A stretch of 8,195 nucleotides of DNA from Deltaproteobacteria bacterium. Lineage in GTDB: Bacteria > Desulfobacterota_B > Binatia > UBA9968. Positions 1 to 6,118 of the stretch are shown here, in pieces (position 1 is the stretch's first letter; each line of letters begins with the position of its first letter). The stretch covers positions 1 through 8,195 of the forward strand of contig VBKY01000218.1 in the NCBI GenBank assembly GCA_005879255.1, read 5' to 3'. Under the pieces are notes generated by a model. The model was not told where the DNA came from. It searched no databases and was given only the letters and a program-made list of their open reading frames with translations. The translations under genes and the position numbers were made by a program.

Positions 1-1023
1 ATCCACGGCCAAGCTAAAGCGGGTGCGGCCAAGGGCAAACTGCGGGGTTATTTGTTGGACGCCAGCGCCTTGAAACACGCCGTCCAGGCATTGCGTTTCG
101 ACTGGCAGGGCGACGAAGGTGGCTTTGTCGGCAGAATCCGAATCGAGGGCAGTGACGATCTCTCGGCCTGGAGCACGGTCGCCGATCGCGCCGCGTTGGT
201 GCGGCTTTCCTTCGGCGGCCATCAATTACGGCAGGATCGGGTGGAACTGCGTGGCGTAAAATTCAAATACTTGCGCGTTTCATGGCCGGAGAATCAACGG
301 CCTGTCGAGGCATTGACCGTCATCGCTGAGCCCGCGGCCGAAACAGTTTCGTCGCGCCGCGTCTGGCAGAACATTACCGGCGTGGCAATCGCCGCCAAAG
401 CGGGTGAATACAGTTACGATCTCGGCGGACCTTTCCCCTTCGACCGGCTGCGCATCGAACTGCCTCAAGTGAATAGTTTGGTGCAGCTGGAGATTCTCTC
501 TCGCGTGAAAACAAGCGAAGACTGGCACCCGGCGACGAAGGCAACGGCGTATCGTTTGCGCGATCGTGACGCTGAAGTGACCAGCCCCGAAATCGCTTTG
601 ACCAGCCACGGCGAACGTCATTGGCTGCTCCGCATCGATCAGAAGGGCGGTGGGCTGGGCGCGGGCGTGCCGGTAATTTCAATCGGCTGGGTGCCGCAAA
701 AGTTGGTCTTTGCCGCGCGCGGCGCCGCGCCGTTTAAGCTTACGTACGGCAACGTCAAAGTGAAATCCGCGGCCTACTCAATCGATTCGCTGATTCCCGG
801 CTACAAAACCGACGCGGAATTTAAAGTCAAAGCGGCGCCGCTGGGCGAGCAGGTTACATTGGCAGGGCCAGCGCGCCTTAATGCGCCGATGGATTACAAG
901 ACATGGGCGCTGTGGGGAAGCTTGATCCTTGGCGTCTTGGTGCTGGGTTGGATGGCCTATCGTTTAGCGCGGCAAGTTTCGAATGCGCCGGCGGATTCCC
1001 AGATGACAGACAAATCGAAATAG
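1..1023 (+). CDS. DUF3999 family protein, C-terminal part (5' end outside window)
   Basis: The reading frame is open from base 1, so the gene starts upstream. The 340 residues present are the C-terminal part of a DUF3999 protein, a family of unknown function usually somewhat over 400 residues. Recognition rests on the overall pattern: a leader region reading GYLLDASALKHAVQALRF, beta-rich segments with FDRLRIELPQVNSLVQLEI, and the H-W-L-L-R-I-D stretch. A single transmembrane helix lies near the C-terminus (about residues 301-323 of the fragment, WALWGSLILGVLVLGWMAYR), followed by a short basic, polar tail. This suggests a large periplasmic beta-rich domain anchored by a C-terminal helix. In other genomes DUF3999 genes often sit beside a DUF2339 multi-spanning membrane protein; such a partner could lie left of the window. 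A TTG at 52 is an internal codon, not a start. The following MFS genes look unrelated in function. Confidence 0.85.
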   Translation: MHGQAKAGAAKGKLRGYLLDASALKHAVQALRFDWQGDEGGFVGRIRIEGSDDLSAWSTVADRAALVRLSFGGHQLRQDRVELRGVKFKYLRVSWPENQRPVEALTVIAEPAAETVSSRRVWQNITGVAIAAKAGEYSYDLGGPFPFDRLRIELPQVNSLVQLEILSRVKTSEDWHPATKATAYRLRDRDAEVTSPEIALTSHGERHWLLRIDQKGGGLGAGVPVISIGWVPQKLVFAARGAAPFKLTYGNVKVKSAAYSIDSLIPGYKTDAEFKVKAAPLGEQVTLAGPARLNAPMDYKTWALWGSLILGVLVLGWMAYRLARQVSNAPADSQMTDKSK

Positions 1024-1064
1024 CGCATCGCGCGTCGTAGCCGCACGGAAATTGAGCGCGACAA

Positions 1065-1199
1065 GTGGACGCGATTGTCGCGCGCGTGTTATAGGCAAAA
1101 CAGATTTTGACTCCAGGCTGCCGAGAAAGCTCGCCTCCTTCGGCCAGTTTGGAGTACGTTGTGCAATCGACATCAGCAAGGCAAGAAAAGTCCGAAAAG
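1065..1199 (+). repeat. Degenerate direct repeat, copy A (promoter + leader + gene start)
   Basis: This stretch matches 1331-1455 along its length with small indels. Shared blocks include GTGGACG at its start, CGCGC.TG.TATAG about 25 nt on, GGCCAGTTT, GGAG, and TGCAATC.ACA. The spacing from the GTGGACG block to the TATAG block is identical in both copies. The repeat therefore covers a promoter-like element, a 5' leader, a ribosome binding site and about ten codons. It looks like the 5' end of a duplicated transporter gene whose body was lost in this copy. Confidence 0.6.
1066..1095 (+). promoter_or_regulatory. Possible promoter, repeat copy A
   Basis: TGGACG (1066-1071) and TATAGG (1090-1095) are separated by 18 nt. 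Each is an imperfect match to sigma-70 -35 and -10 boxes. Support comes mainly from the same pair with the same 18-nt spacing at 1332-1361 upstream of the intact transporter gene. It is weak as an isolated motif. Confidence 0.35.
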
Positions 1200-1274
1200 C
1201 CTCCCGACGAATGCACTGAATCGGTAACTCAAGAAAAGCTCTGGCTGGAGTGTTGGAGTACCGGGTTGAGTTGA
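1161..1274 (+). pseudogene. 37-codon remnant of a transporter N-terminus, or leader peptide
   Basis: A GTG start at 1161 lies 6 nt after GGAG (1151-1154). It opens a 37-residue frame beginning MQSTSARQEKSEK, which ends at TGA 1272-1274. The first codons match those of the following transporter (MQSTPARQKKAE), and the upstream DNA also matches. After about 13 residues the similarity is lost, and no transmembrane sequence follows. The best reading is a deletion derivative of a third tandem MFS gene, leaving only promoter, ribosome binding site and N-terminus. A retained regulatory leader peptide is an alternative. The product has no recognisable domain. Confidence 0.5.
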
Positions 1275-1331
1275 ACGAGCGTTCTTTTTCTTTCAGTCCG
1301 TTAATCCTCTCAGTGATTTCTCGTCGGTGGG

Positions 1332-1361
1332 TGGACGTTGTTCATTCGCGCATGCTATAGC
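1332..1361 (+). promoter_or_regulatory. Possible promoter of the MFS transporter gene
   Basis: TGGACG (1332-1337) and TATAGC (1356-1361) with an 18-nt spacer resemble weak sigma-70 boxes. The implied transcript start, about 7 nt further on, would leave a leader of roughly 45-50 nt before the CTG start at 1416. Conservation in copy A at the same spacing supports it. Confidence 0.35.
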
Positions 1362-1405
1362 AAATGATCATCCCCACACCTCGGCTGTCTCCTGCGGCCA
1401 GTTTT

Positions 1406-1409
1406 GGAG
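1406..1409 (+). promoter_or_regulatory. Ribosome binding site deciding a CTG start
   Basis: GGAG is followed by 6 nt and then CTG at 1416. The same GGAG-6 nt-start arrangement occurs at 1151/1161 (GTG) and at 2891/2901 (CTG). The alternative TTG at 1404 overlaps this GGAG and has no ribosome binding site of its own. Confidence 0.55.
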
Positions 1410-1415
1410 CTTGTT

Positions 1416-2747
1416 CTGCAATCAACACCTGCACGGCAAAAAAAGGCCGAGACGGTACCGGAGACAGAAAGCGATCGAGAAGCTTCCCAACCGCTTTCAC
1501 GTCCGATCGAACTCTTGGTTCGCCTGCGCGCATTTGAAGCGCTGCGCCACCACGAATACCGATTGCTTTGGTACGGGCAGATTTTTTCATCGATGGGCAC
1601 CTGGATGGATCAGGTCACCCGTGGTTGGCTCATCTACGAGTTAACCGACTCGGCTTTGCAACTCGGTCTGGTGAGAGGCATCCAGGCCATACCGTTTCTG
1701 CTGCTTTCGCCGATCGCCGGCAGCACGGCGGACCGCTATTCACGCAAGTTTCAGGTCGTGGCCGCGCAATTCGCCAATGGATTCCTGTATGTTGTTACCG
1801 CATTGCTGATTTTCACCGGTCTCATTCGGCCATGGCATGTCTATGTGACGGCCTTCTTGATGGCGTGCGTGCAGGTGTTCTTACAGCCGTCCCGGGCTGC
1901 CATGATTTCCGATACTGTGCCGAGCAAAAACCTCACGAATGCCATCGGTCTCAATGCGGTGGTTTTCAACATGGCGCGCAGCACGGGGCCGGCGCTGGCA
2001 GGGTTGCTGATCTCACTTTTTGGCACTGGCGTTTCCTATGCGGTTCAAGCTGTCTTTTTTCTCTTGGCGACAGTATGGACTACTCAGATGAGATCCGGCC
2101 GTTCTGCTTCCGGCTTCGTGCGCGGCGGCGCGGCCGCGCACGAGGAAACTTTCGGCCAAAGCATCATCGAAGGATGGAAATTCAGCTGGCGCAACGAAAT
2201 GGTGCGCACGGGCATCCTCGTCGTCATCATCGCTTCTCTGTTCATGATTCCGTTCTCGACCCTCTTGCCGGTCTTCGCGCGCGATCTGCTTCAAGTCGGC
2301 GCCAGAGGACAGGGTTTGCTGCTCACGTCAATGGGGATCGGGGCGCTATGCAGCTCTTTTCTTATCGCGTCCGTCGGCGATCGCATGCCACGGGGCATGC
2401 TGATGGTCGGCGGGGTCGCGCTCTATGGTATGCTGGTGGTGATCTTTTCTGCATCATCTTGGTTTTCACTTTCAATGGTACTGATGGCGGTCATCGGCCT
2501 TTGCCATGTGAGCTCTCACGCGCTCGTGCAGACCATCATTCAAACCTACTCACCGTCGGAGTTTCGCGGCCGAACGATGGCAATCTTTCATATGACGCAT
2601 GTTGTGCTGCTGCTCGGCGGTTTGCTGATCGGCGCGATGTCCGCGCTCGTCGGCGCGCCTTGGGCCGCGGCGTCGATGAGCATCATCGGCACCCTATGCA
2701 TGGTCGGGCTTTACTGGGCGGCGCCGCGAGCGAGGGACATAAGGTAA
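1416..2747 (+). CDS. MFS transporter, MFS_3/EntS-like exporter (first of tandem pair)
   Basis: A 443-residue inner-membrane transporter of the major facilitator superfamily, closest in pattern to the MFS_3/EntS group of proton-driven exporters; the substrate is unknown. A hydrophilic N-terminus of about 32 residues precedes LRAFEALRHHEYRLLW, after which about 12 membrane helices follow. MFS motif A is visible as G102-STADRYSRK111 between helices 2 and 3. Other family marks are WMDQVTRGWLIYELTDS, the ARSTGPALAGLL helix, and QTIIQTYSPSEFRGR in the C-terminal half. The CTG start at 1416 is chosen because of GGAG 6 nt upstream and because it puts the protein in exact residue register with its paralogue at 2901. 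A TTG at 1404 would add four residues. It is followed after 153 bp by the paralogue and could be cotranscribed with it. MFS identity is certain; exporter class is likely. Confidence 0.92.
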   Translation: MQSTPARQKKAETVPETESDREASQPLSRPIELLVRLRAFEALRHHEYRLLWYGQIFSSMGTWMDQVTRGWLIYELTDSALQLGLVRGIQAIPFLLLSPIAGSTADRYSRKFQVVAAQFANGFLYVVTALLIFTGLIRPWHVYVTAFLMACVQVFLQPSRAAMISDTVPSKNLTNAIGLNAVVFNMARSTGPALAGLLISLFGTGVSYAVQAVFFLLATVWTTQMRSGRSASGFVRGGAAAHEETFGQSIIEGWKFSWRNEMVRTGILVVIIASLFMIPFSTLLPVFARDLLQVGARGQGLLLTSMGIGALCSSFLIASVGDRMPRGMLMVGGVALYGMLVVIFSASSWFSLSMVLMAVIGLCHVSSHALVQTIIQTYSPSEFRGRTMAIFHMTHVVLLLGGLLIGAMSALVGAPWAAASMSIIGTLCMVGLYWAAPRARDIR

Positions 2748-2777
2748 AGGAGAATAGAGATGGGAGTGATGGGTTAA
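2747..2777 (+). other. AAGGAG-ATG five-codon minigene
   Basis: AAGGAG (2747-2752) overlaps the stop of the first MFS gene and is followed, 7 nt later, by ATG at 2760. The frame codes only MGVMG before TAA at 2775-2777. Beyond this stop the same frame stays open to TGA at 2895. It could be the broken start of the small frame at 2826-2897, or a chance ribosome binding site. Confidence 0.3.
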
Positions 2778-2825
2778 CGGAAGATTCATCACTGCCCCAT
2801 AAACCTGATCAACCAATCCTCCGAA

Positions 2826-2897
2826 GTGCCATCGACGGTGGATGTTATCGCTGAAAAATTCGAAAAGGATGTGACTAAGTTTTCCGCTACGGAGTGA
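2826..2897 (+). pseudogene. Short reading frame ending on the second MFS ribosome binding site
   Basis: GTG at 2826 opens 23 codons beginning VPSTVDVIAEKFEKDVTK. The stop TGA (2895-2897) directly follows the GGAG used by the next gene, whose CTG lies 3 nt after the stop. The DNA at its start (GTGCCATCGAC, then GAAAAATTCGAAAAG) resembles the remnant at 1161 (GTGCAATCGAC, then GAAAAGTCCGAAAAG), with a whole-codon indel between the blocks. It may be another transporter N-terminus remnant, or a leader peptide coupling translation to the MFS gene. No clear ribosome binding site precedes GTG 2826, so expression is doubtful. Confidence 0.3.
2891..2894 (+). promoter_or_regulatory. Ribosome binding site deciding a CTG start
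   Basis: GGAG is followed by TGATAT and then CTG at 2901, the same layout as at 1406/1416. The internal TTG at 3003 has no ribosome binding site and would cut off the N-terminal 34 residues that parallel the paralogue. Confidence 0.55.
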
Positions 2898-2900
2898 TAT

Positions 2901-4229
2901 CTGAACTCGCCGTTACCTGACAAAAACGCGTCCGAAGCCGAATCACTTGACGCCGATCAGTCATCGGCTGCGCGAGGCTTTTGGCATGGGCTTTCCGGAT
3001 TATTGCGACTGCGCGCGCTCACATCGTTACAATACCGCGACTTCCGTCTGCTCTGGTTCGGTCATATTTTTACGTCAATGGCGTTTTGGATGGACCAGGT
3101 ATCGCGCGGTTGGCTGATCTATGAATTGACCGATTCCACGGTTCAATTGGGGTTGGTACGCGGTGTGCAGGCCATTCCCATTCTGTTGCTTTCTCCAGTG
3201 GCCGGTAGCGCGGCCGACCGGTATTCACGCAAGACGCAAATTTTGGTTGCTCAGATCATTGACGGAACGATGTTCGCGGCGCTGGCGCTGCTCATTTTTT
3301 CCGGTCAGATCCAACCCTGGCATGTCTATGTCACGGCCTTCGGCATGGCCATCGTCCAGACGTTTCAGCAACCGGCGCGCGCGGCGATCGTCAGCGACGT
3401 TGTGCCGACTCAAAACCTGACCAATGCGATCGGCCTGAGCTCGATCATCTTCAATGTGGCAAGAAGCACCGGCCCGGCGCTGGCCGGCTTGCTGATCGCA
3501 TCGTTCGGCACCGGCGGTTCTTACAGCGCCCAGGCGATGTTTTACGTTTTGGGCACGTTCTGGACGCTGCAGTTGCGTGCCGCCGAGCGCACGTCCTCCA
3601 ATGCTCATGGTGGTGCCGTTCACGGCGTCTCTTTCGGTCGCAGTATTGTCGAAGGTTGGCAATTCAGCTGGCAAAACGAGGCGGTGCGCACGGGCTTGCT
3701 GATCACGATGTTCGCCTCCCTGTTCATCGTTCCGTTCACCACGCTTTTGCCGGTTTTTGCCCGCGACATCCTCGATGTCGGCGCCACCGGCCAGGGATTT
3801 CTTCTGACCGCCATGGGTATCGGCGCATTGGCGAGTGCGGTGATGATCGCGACGTTCGGCGACCGCATGCCCAGGGGATTGTTCATGCTTGGCGGGGTCG
3901 CGCTGTACGGCCTGAGCGTCGTCGCCTTTGCGGCTTCCTCTTGGTTCCAGCTGTCGATGATCCTGATGGTGATCGTTGGATTCGCCAACGTTTGCTCACA
4001 TGCGCTGGTGCAAACCGTCATTCAGACTTATTCGCCGCGGGAATTTCGCGGGCGCGCGATCGCCTTGTTTCACATGGGCCAAGTCGTCATGACGATAGGA
4101 AGCATGCTCATCGGTTCGTTGGCCGCATTTTGCGGCACGCAGTGGGCGGTGGTGTTGATGGGCGCGGCGGGCGTGTTTACGATGCTGGCGATTCACCTCA
4201 TTCTGCCGCGCGCATGGCAGATTCGATAG
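2901..4229 (+). CDS. MFS transporter, MFS_3/EntS-like exporter (second of tandem pair)
   Basis: A 442-residue paralogue of the preceding transporter, alike in well over half of its positions by eye. Numbered from CTG 2901, residues line up without gaps from about residue 34: RLRAL 36-40, WMDQVSRGWLIYELTDS 63-79, and motif A G102-SAADRYSRK111. The first 34 residues (MNSPLPDKNASEAES...) are hydrophilic and poorly conserved, as in the paralogue. About 12 membrane helices are expected; the central cytoplasmic loop, around AERTSSNAHGGAVHG, is where the pair differs most. The C-terminal half keeps GDRMPRG and VQTVIQTYSPREFRGR. The amidohydrolase starts 16 bp downstream, so the two are very likely cotranscribed, and this transporter may move that enzyme's substrate or product. 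A TTG at 3003 is the first commonly accepted start codon but would remove the conserved-length N-terminus. Confidence 0.92.
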   Translation: MNSPLPDKNASEAESLDADQSSAARGFWHGLSGLLRLRALTSLQYRDFRLLWFGHIFTSMAFWMDQVSRGWLIYELTDSTVQLGLVRGVQAIPILLLSPVAGSAADRYSRKTQILVAQIIDGTMFAALALLIFSGQIQPWHVYVTAFGMAIVQTFQQPARAAIVSDVVPTQNLTNAIGLSSIIFNVARSTGPALAGLLIASFGTGGSYSAQAMFYVLGTFWTLQLRAAERTSSNAHGGAVHGVSFGRSIVEGWQFSWQNEAVRTGLLITMFASLFIVPFTTLLPVFARDILDVGATGQGFLLTAMGIGALASAVMIATFGDRMPRGLFMLGGVALYGLSVVAFAASSWFQLSMILMVIVGFANVCSHALVQTVIQTYSPREFRGRAIALFHMGQVVMTIGSMLIGSLAAFCGTQWAVVLMGAAGVFTMLAIHLILPRAWQIR

Positions 4230-4245
4230 ATAACAAAATCAAACG

Positions 4246-5250
4246 ATGACGACTGAAAACGGAGAGACAAAGATTTCCACCGAGACCCCGCTGGCGCCCG
4301 CGCTGCCGATCTGCGATGCGCATCATCATTTGTGGGAGCGGCATCCTAAAAATTATTTGCTGGAGGATTTGCTCGACGATCTCAACAGTGGTCACAATAT
4401 CGCTTCGACGATTGCGGTCGAGTGTGGCTATGGGTATCGACAAACCGGTCCTGAGGAATTCAAGCCCGTCGGTGAAACCGCATTTCTCGAAAGCGTCGCT
4501 GAGCGAGCCGCGAACGACCCGGCGATTAAACCGCGAATCGTGTCTGCCATTGTCGGACACGCCAACCTCGCTTTGGGCGATGGAGTGGCGCCCGTGCTCG
4601 AAGCCCACATCGCTGCGAGCCGGAGCCGCTTTCGCGGTATTCGGCACTCGACGACGTGGGACGGCAGCGGCGCGTTGCGCAATGAAGCTGCGCAGGGATT
4701 GCTCGCCGATAGCAAGTTTCGCCGGGGATTCGCGTGGCTGAAGAGATTAGATTTGAGCTTTGATGCTTGGCTTTATCATCCCCAACTCACGGAATTGGCG
4801 AACCTGGCAGGCGCCTTTGCCGATGTGACCATCATTTTGGATCACATCGGCGCCCCGCTGGGCGTCGGTCCGTATGCCGGCAAACGCGATGAAGTGTTCC
4901 GGCATTGGAGTGAAGGAATCGCCGCGGTCGCGAAATGTTCGAACGCCGTCGTCAAACTCGGCGGCTTTGGATCCGTACGCTCCGGATACGGTTGGCATCA
5001 GCGCGTGATCAAACCTTCGTCCGCGGAACTTGCGACGGCTCTAGCGCCCTACTTCGAATTCTGCATCGAAAAATTTGGCGTCGATCGTTGCATGTTCGAA
5101 AGTAATTTTCCGGTGGAAAAACTTTCGAATTCCTACGTCGTGGTCTGGAATGCGTTTAAACGAATCACGGCACATTATGCCGCTGCCGAGCGGGCAGCGT
5201 TGTTTCATGACACGGCGACGCGAATCTATCGCACTTTCCCGTCCGCCTAA
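4246..5250 (+). CDS. Amidohydrolase family protein (COG3618-type metal-dependent hydrolase)
   Basis: A 334-residue TIM-barrel hydrolase of the amidohydrolase_2 superfamily, most like COG3618 proteins, whose known members act on lactones (for example L-fuconolactone or 2-pyrone-4,6-dicarboxylate). After about 20 disordered residues comes the first-strand metal motif D24-A-H26-H27-H28-L-W. RFRGIRHSTTWD lies mid-protein, FDAWLYHPQL shortly after, and the strand ILDHIG puts a histidine at 200. Near the C-terminus RCMFESNFPVEK places Asn287 where many relatives have an Asp (G-S-D-W-P), a variation I associate with one COG3618 subgroup. The likely reaction is hydrolysis of a lactone or related ester/amide; the substrate is unknown. 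No signal peptide is seen, so it should be cytoplasmic. ATG 4246 lies 16 bp after the MFS stop without an obvious ribosome binding site. Translation may depend on coupling to the transporter. Confidence 0.88.
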   Translation: MTTENGETKISTETPLAPALPICDAHHHLWERHPKNYLLEDLLDDLNSGHNIASTIAVECGYGYRQTGPEEFKPVGETAFLESVAERAANDPAIKPRIVSAIVGHANLALGDGVAPVLEAHIAASRSRFRGIRHSTTWDGSGALRNEAAQGLLADSKFRRGFAWLKRLDLSFDAWLYHPQLTELANLAGAFADVTIILDHIGAPLGVGPYAGKRDEVFRHWSEGIAAVAKCSNAVVKLGGFGSVRSGYGWHQRVIKPSSAELATALAPYFEFCIEKFGVDRCMFESNFPVEKLSNSYVVVWNAFKRITAHYAAAERAALFHDTATRIYRTFPSA

Positions 5251-5293
5251 CCGCCTAAAAAAAGACTTTATACATACTTGACGACGTGTGCTG

Positions 5294-5326
5294 TCCGGTC
5301 GCGGATTTCACAAATATCGGCGGACG
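5294..5326 (+). terminator. Weak hairpin between convergent genes
   Basis: GTCCG (5294-5298) can pair with CGGAC (5322-5326) across a 23-nt loop, in the 79-bp gap between the amidohydrolase stop and the stop of the opposite-strand gene. There is no clear T-run after it, so an intrinsic terminator is only possible. Confidence 0.2.
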
Positions 5327-5329
5327 GGA

Positions 5330-5665
5330 TTAAGCGCAGAATTCCCACAATAGGTAGTAGAGCGATATAAAGAAGAGGGAGCCATAAATGGTCGATGTTA
5401 GAATCAGGGCTTTCATGGCCAGCGCTTGGCGCCAACGTCTAAGCGCAAAGATCATCGCCAGCAAAGCACAGGCGAACAGCTTCCAGTAGACAATTCCCCA
5501 AACGGCGCCCCACTCAGCGATGGCGCTACTGACGAGCGGATTGGCTTCCGGAACGCCCTGGGTCAGCACGTGGTAGGTAAAGAGGCCATCAAAGATCTGC
5601 AGCAATAGATTGAACTTGAATTGGGACCAGATGCTGGGAAGTATGAACGCAGTCATCGGGGACAC
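5330..5665 (-). CDS. Small membrane protein, DUF5658-like
   Basis: A protein of 111 residues (108 if started at the ATG at 5656) with three predicted membrane helices, at about residues 18-36, 54-74 and 83-108. The pattern D26-x3-T30-x6-G37-x2-E40-x-N42-P43 at the end of helix 1 is typical of the DUF5658 domain, whose function is unknown. GTG at 5665 is the longest start; neither it nor the ATG at 5656 has a clear ribosome binding site. The gene is monocistronic and convergent with the amidohydrolase. A sigma-54-type promoter lies about 30 bp upstream, an unusual degree of control for so small a protein. Family assignment rests on the short motif and the topology, so it is moderately sure; that the gene is real is supported by the composition and the promoter. 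Confidence 0.75.
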   Translation of the reverse strand: MSPMTAFILPSIWSQFKFNLLLQIFDGLFTYHVLTQGVPEANPLVSSAIAEWGAVWGIVYWKLFACALLAMIFALRRWRQALAMKALILTSTIYGSLFFISLYYLLWEFCA

Positions 5666-5693
5666 ACAGTCTGGCTAATGTGCTTAAGTAAGC

Positions 5694-5708
5694 GCAATAA
5701 AAATGCCA
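5694..5708 (-). promoter_or_regulatory. Sigma-54 (-24/-12) promoter
   Basis: Read on the minus strand the 15 bases are TGGCATTTTTATTGC, preceded by C. This matches the sigma-54 consensus TGGCA-N6-TTGC, with the invariant GG and GC separated by exactly 10 nt. Transcription would begin near 5682, about 17-26 nt before the possible starts of the DUF5658-like gene. A short inverted repeat (GCTTA-AG-TAAGC, 5682-5693) overlaps the expected start site. Sigma-54 promoters need an activator bound upstream, and candidate sites are present. Confidence 0.6.
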
Positions 5709-5758
5709 GATGAAAAGTCGCAGAAAAATCAAAGAAAAAAGTTCTCCGGATGCAACCA

Positions 5759-5778
5759 TGTCGTAAAGTCTTCTTACA
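5759..5778. promoter_or_regulatory. Candidate activator binding site
   Basis: TGTCGTAAAGTCTTCTTACA begins with TGT and ends with ACA, and contains GTAAAG and CTTAC in inverted orientation with a 1-nt imbalance. It lies about 50-85 bp upstream of the sigma-54-type promoter of the minus-strand gene, where enhancer-binding proteins commonly bind. TTCTTACA recurs at 5853-5860. Confidence 0.3.
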
Positions 5779-5865
5779 AATCTACTTCCGTTGACCGGAG
5801 CCGTCCAAACAATCGAAGTAGCGGATATTTTTAACGTGTTGCCTGTTAGATGTTCTTACACGATA

Positions 5866-5889
5866 GTAAACAATTCGGTGTTAGTTTAC
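5866..5889. promoter_or_regulatory. Inverted repeat GTAAAC-N12-GTTTAC
   Basis: Perfect 6-bp arms lie 18 bp apart centre to centre, close to two helical turns. This fits a dimer or tandem-dimer binding site. The arms share the TAAA/TTTA core with the site at 5759-5778, and TTCTTACA lies just before the left arm. It is about 160-195 bp upstream of the sigma-54-type promoter, a usual range for activator sites. Confidence 0.35.
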
Positions 5890-6098
5890 AGTTTCTATCG
5901 CCGCTCGGCTTTGGCATTACCCATGCGCTCGAGTCTAGAAGAAATTTTTGAACAATTGTAAAAAGCTTTGATTGTCCCATTTCAATCAGACATTCGAGCT
6001 GTACCAATCCCGATTACGGGACATGCGAGCCCGCCGAAAGACAGGCGCACAATGCCATGCTGCAGGTTGTCGCAGCGCACCGGTGGCAAGGCGCCAAC

Positions 6099-6118
6099 GG
6101 TTAATAATCCCCTTAACC
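6099..6118 (-). terminator. Small hairpin after the MFS gene
   Basis: GGTTAA (6099-6104) and TTAACC (6113-6118) form a perfect 6-bp stem with an 8-nt loop, 17 nt past the stop of the minus-strand MFS gene. The stem is AT-rich and no T-run follows, so terminator function is uncertain. Confidence 0.25.

Larger units (their letters stand above)
1331..1455 (+). repeat. Degenerate direct repeat, copy B (upstream of intact MFS gene)
   Basis: This is the partner of the repeat at 1065-1199. It runs from the GTGGACG block through TATAG, GGCCAGTTT and GGAG into the first dozen codons of the intact MFS gene. Copies are offset by 266 bp at the promoter end and 255 bp at the ribosome binding site, so about 11 bp of indels lie in the leader. 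Confidence 0.6.

Noticed and set aside
280..682. Minus-strand frames inside the DUF3999 gene
   Set aside because: Antisense shadows, Arg-rich, with no domain pattern.
1327..1644. 105-codon + strand frame across the first MFS start region
   Set aside because: It overlaps the promoter-like repeat and the MFS coding frame, is Cys/His/Arg-rich, and has no family pattern.
1568..2854. Long + strand frame of 428 codons overlapping the first MFS gene
   Set aside because: It is a shadow frame rich in Arg, His and Cys with no family pattern, while the overlapping frame is a clear MFS transporter with a close paralogue.
3620..4249. Open frames on both strands over the second MFS gene
   Set aside because: Compositional shadows of the high-GC coding frame, with no recognisable domain and no ribosome binding site.
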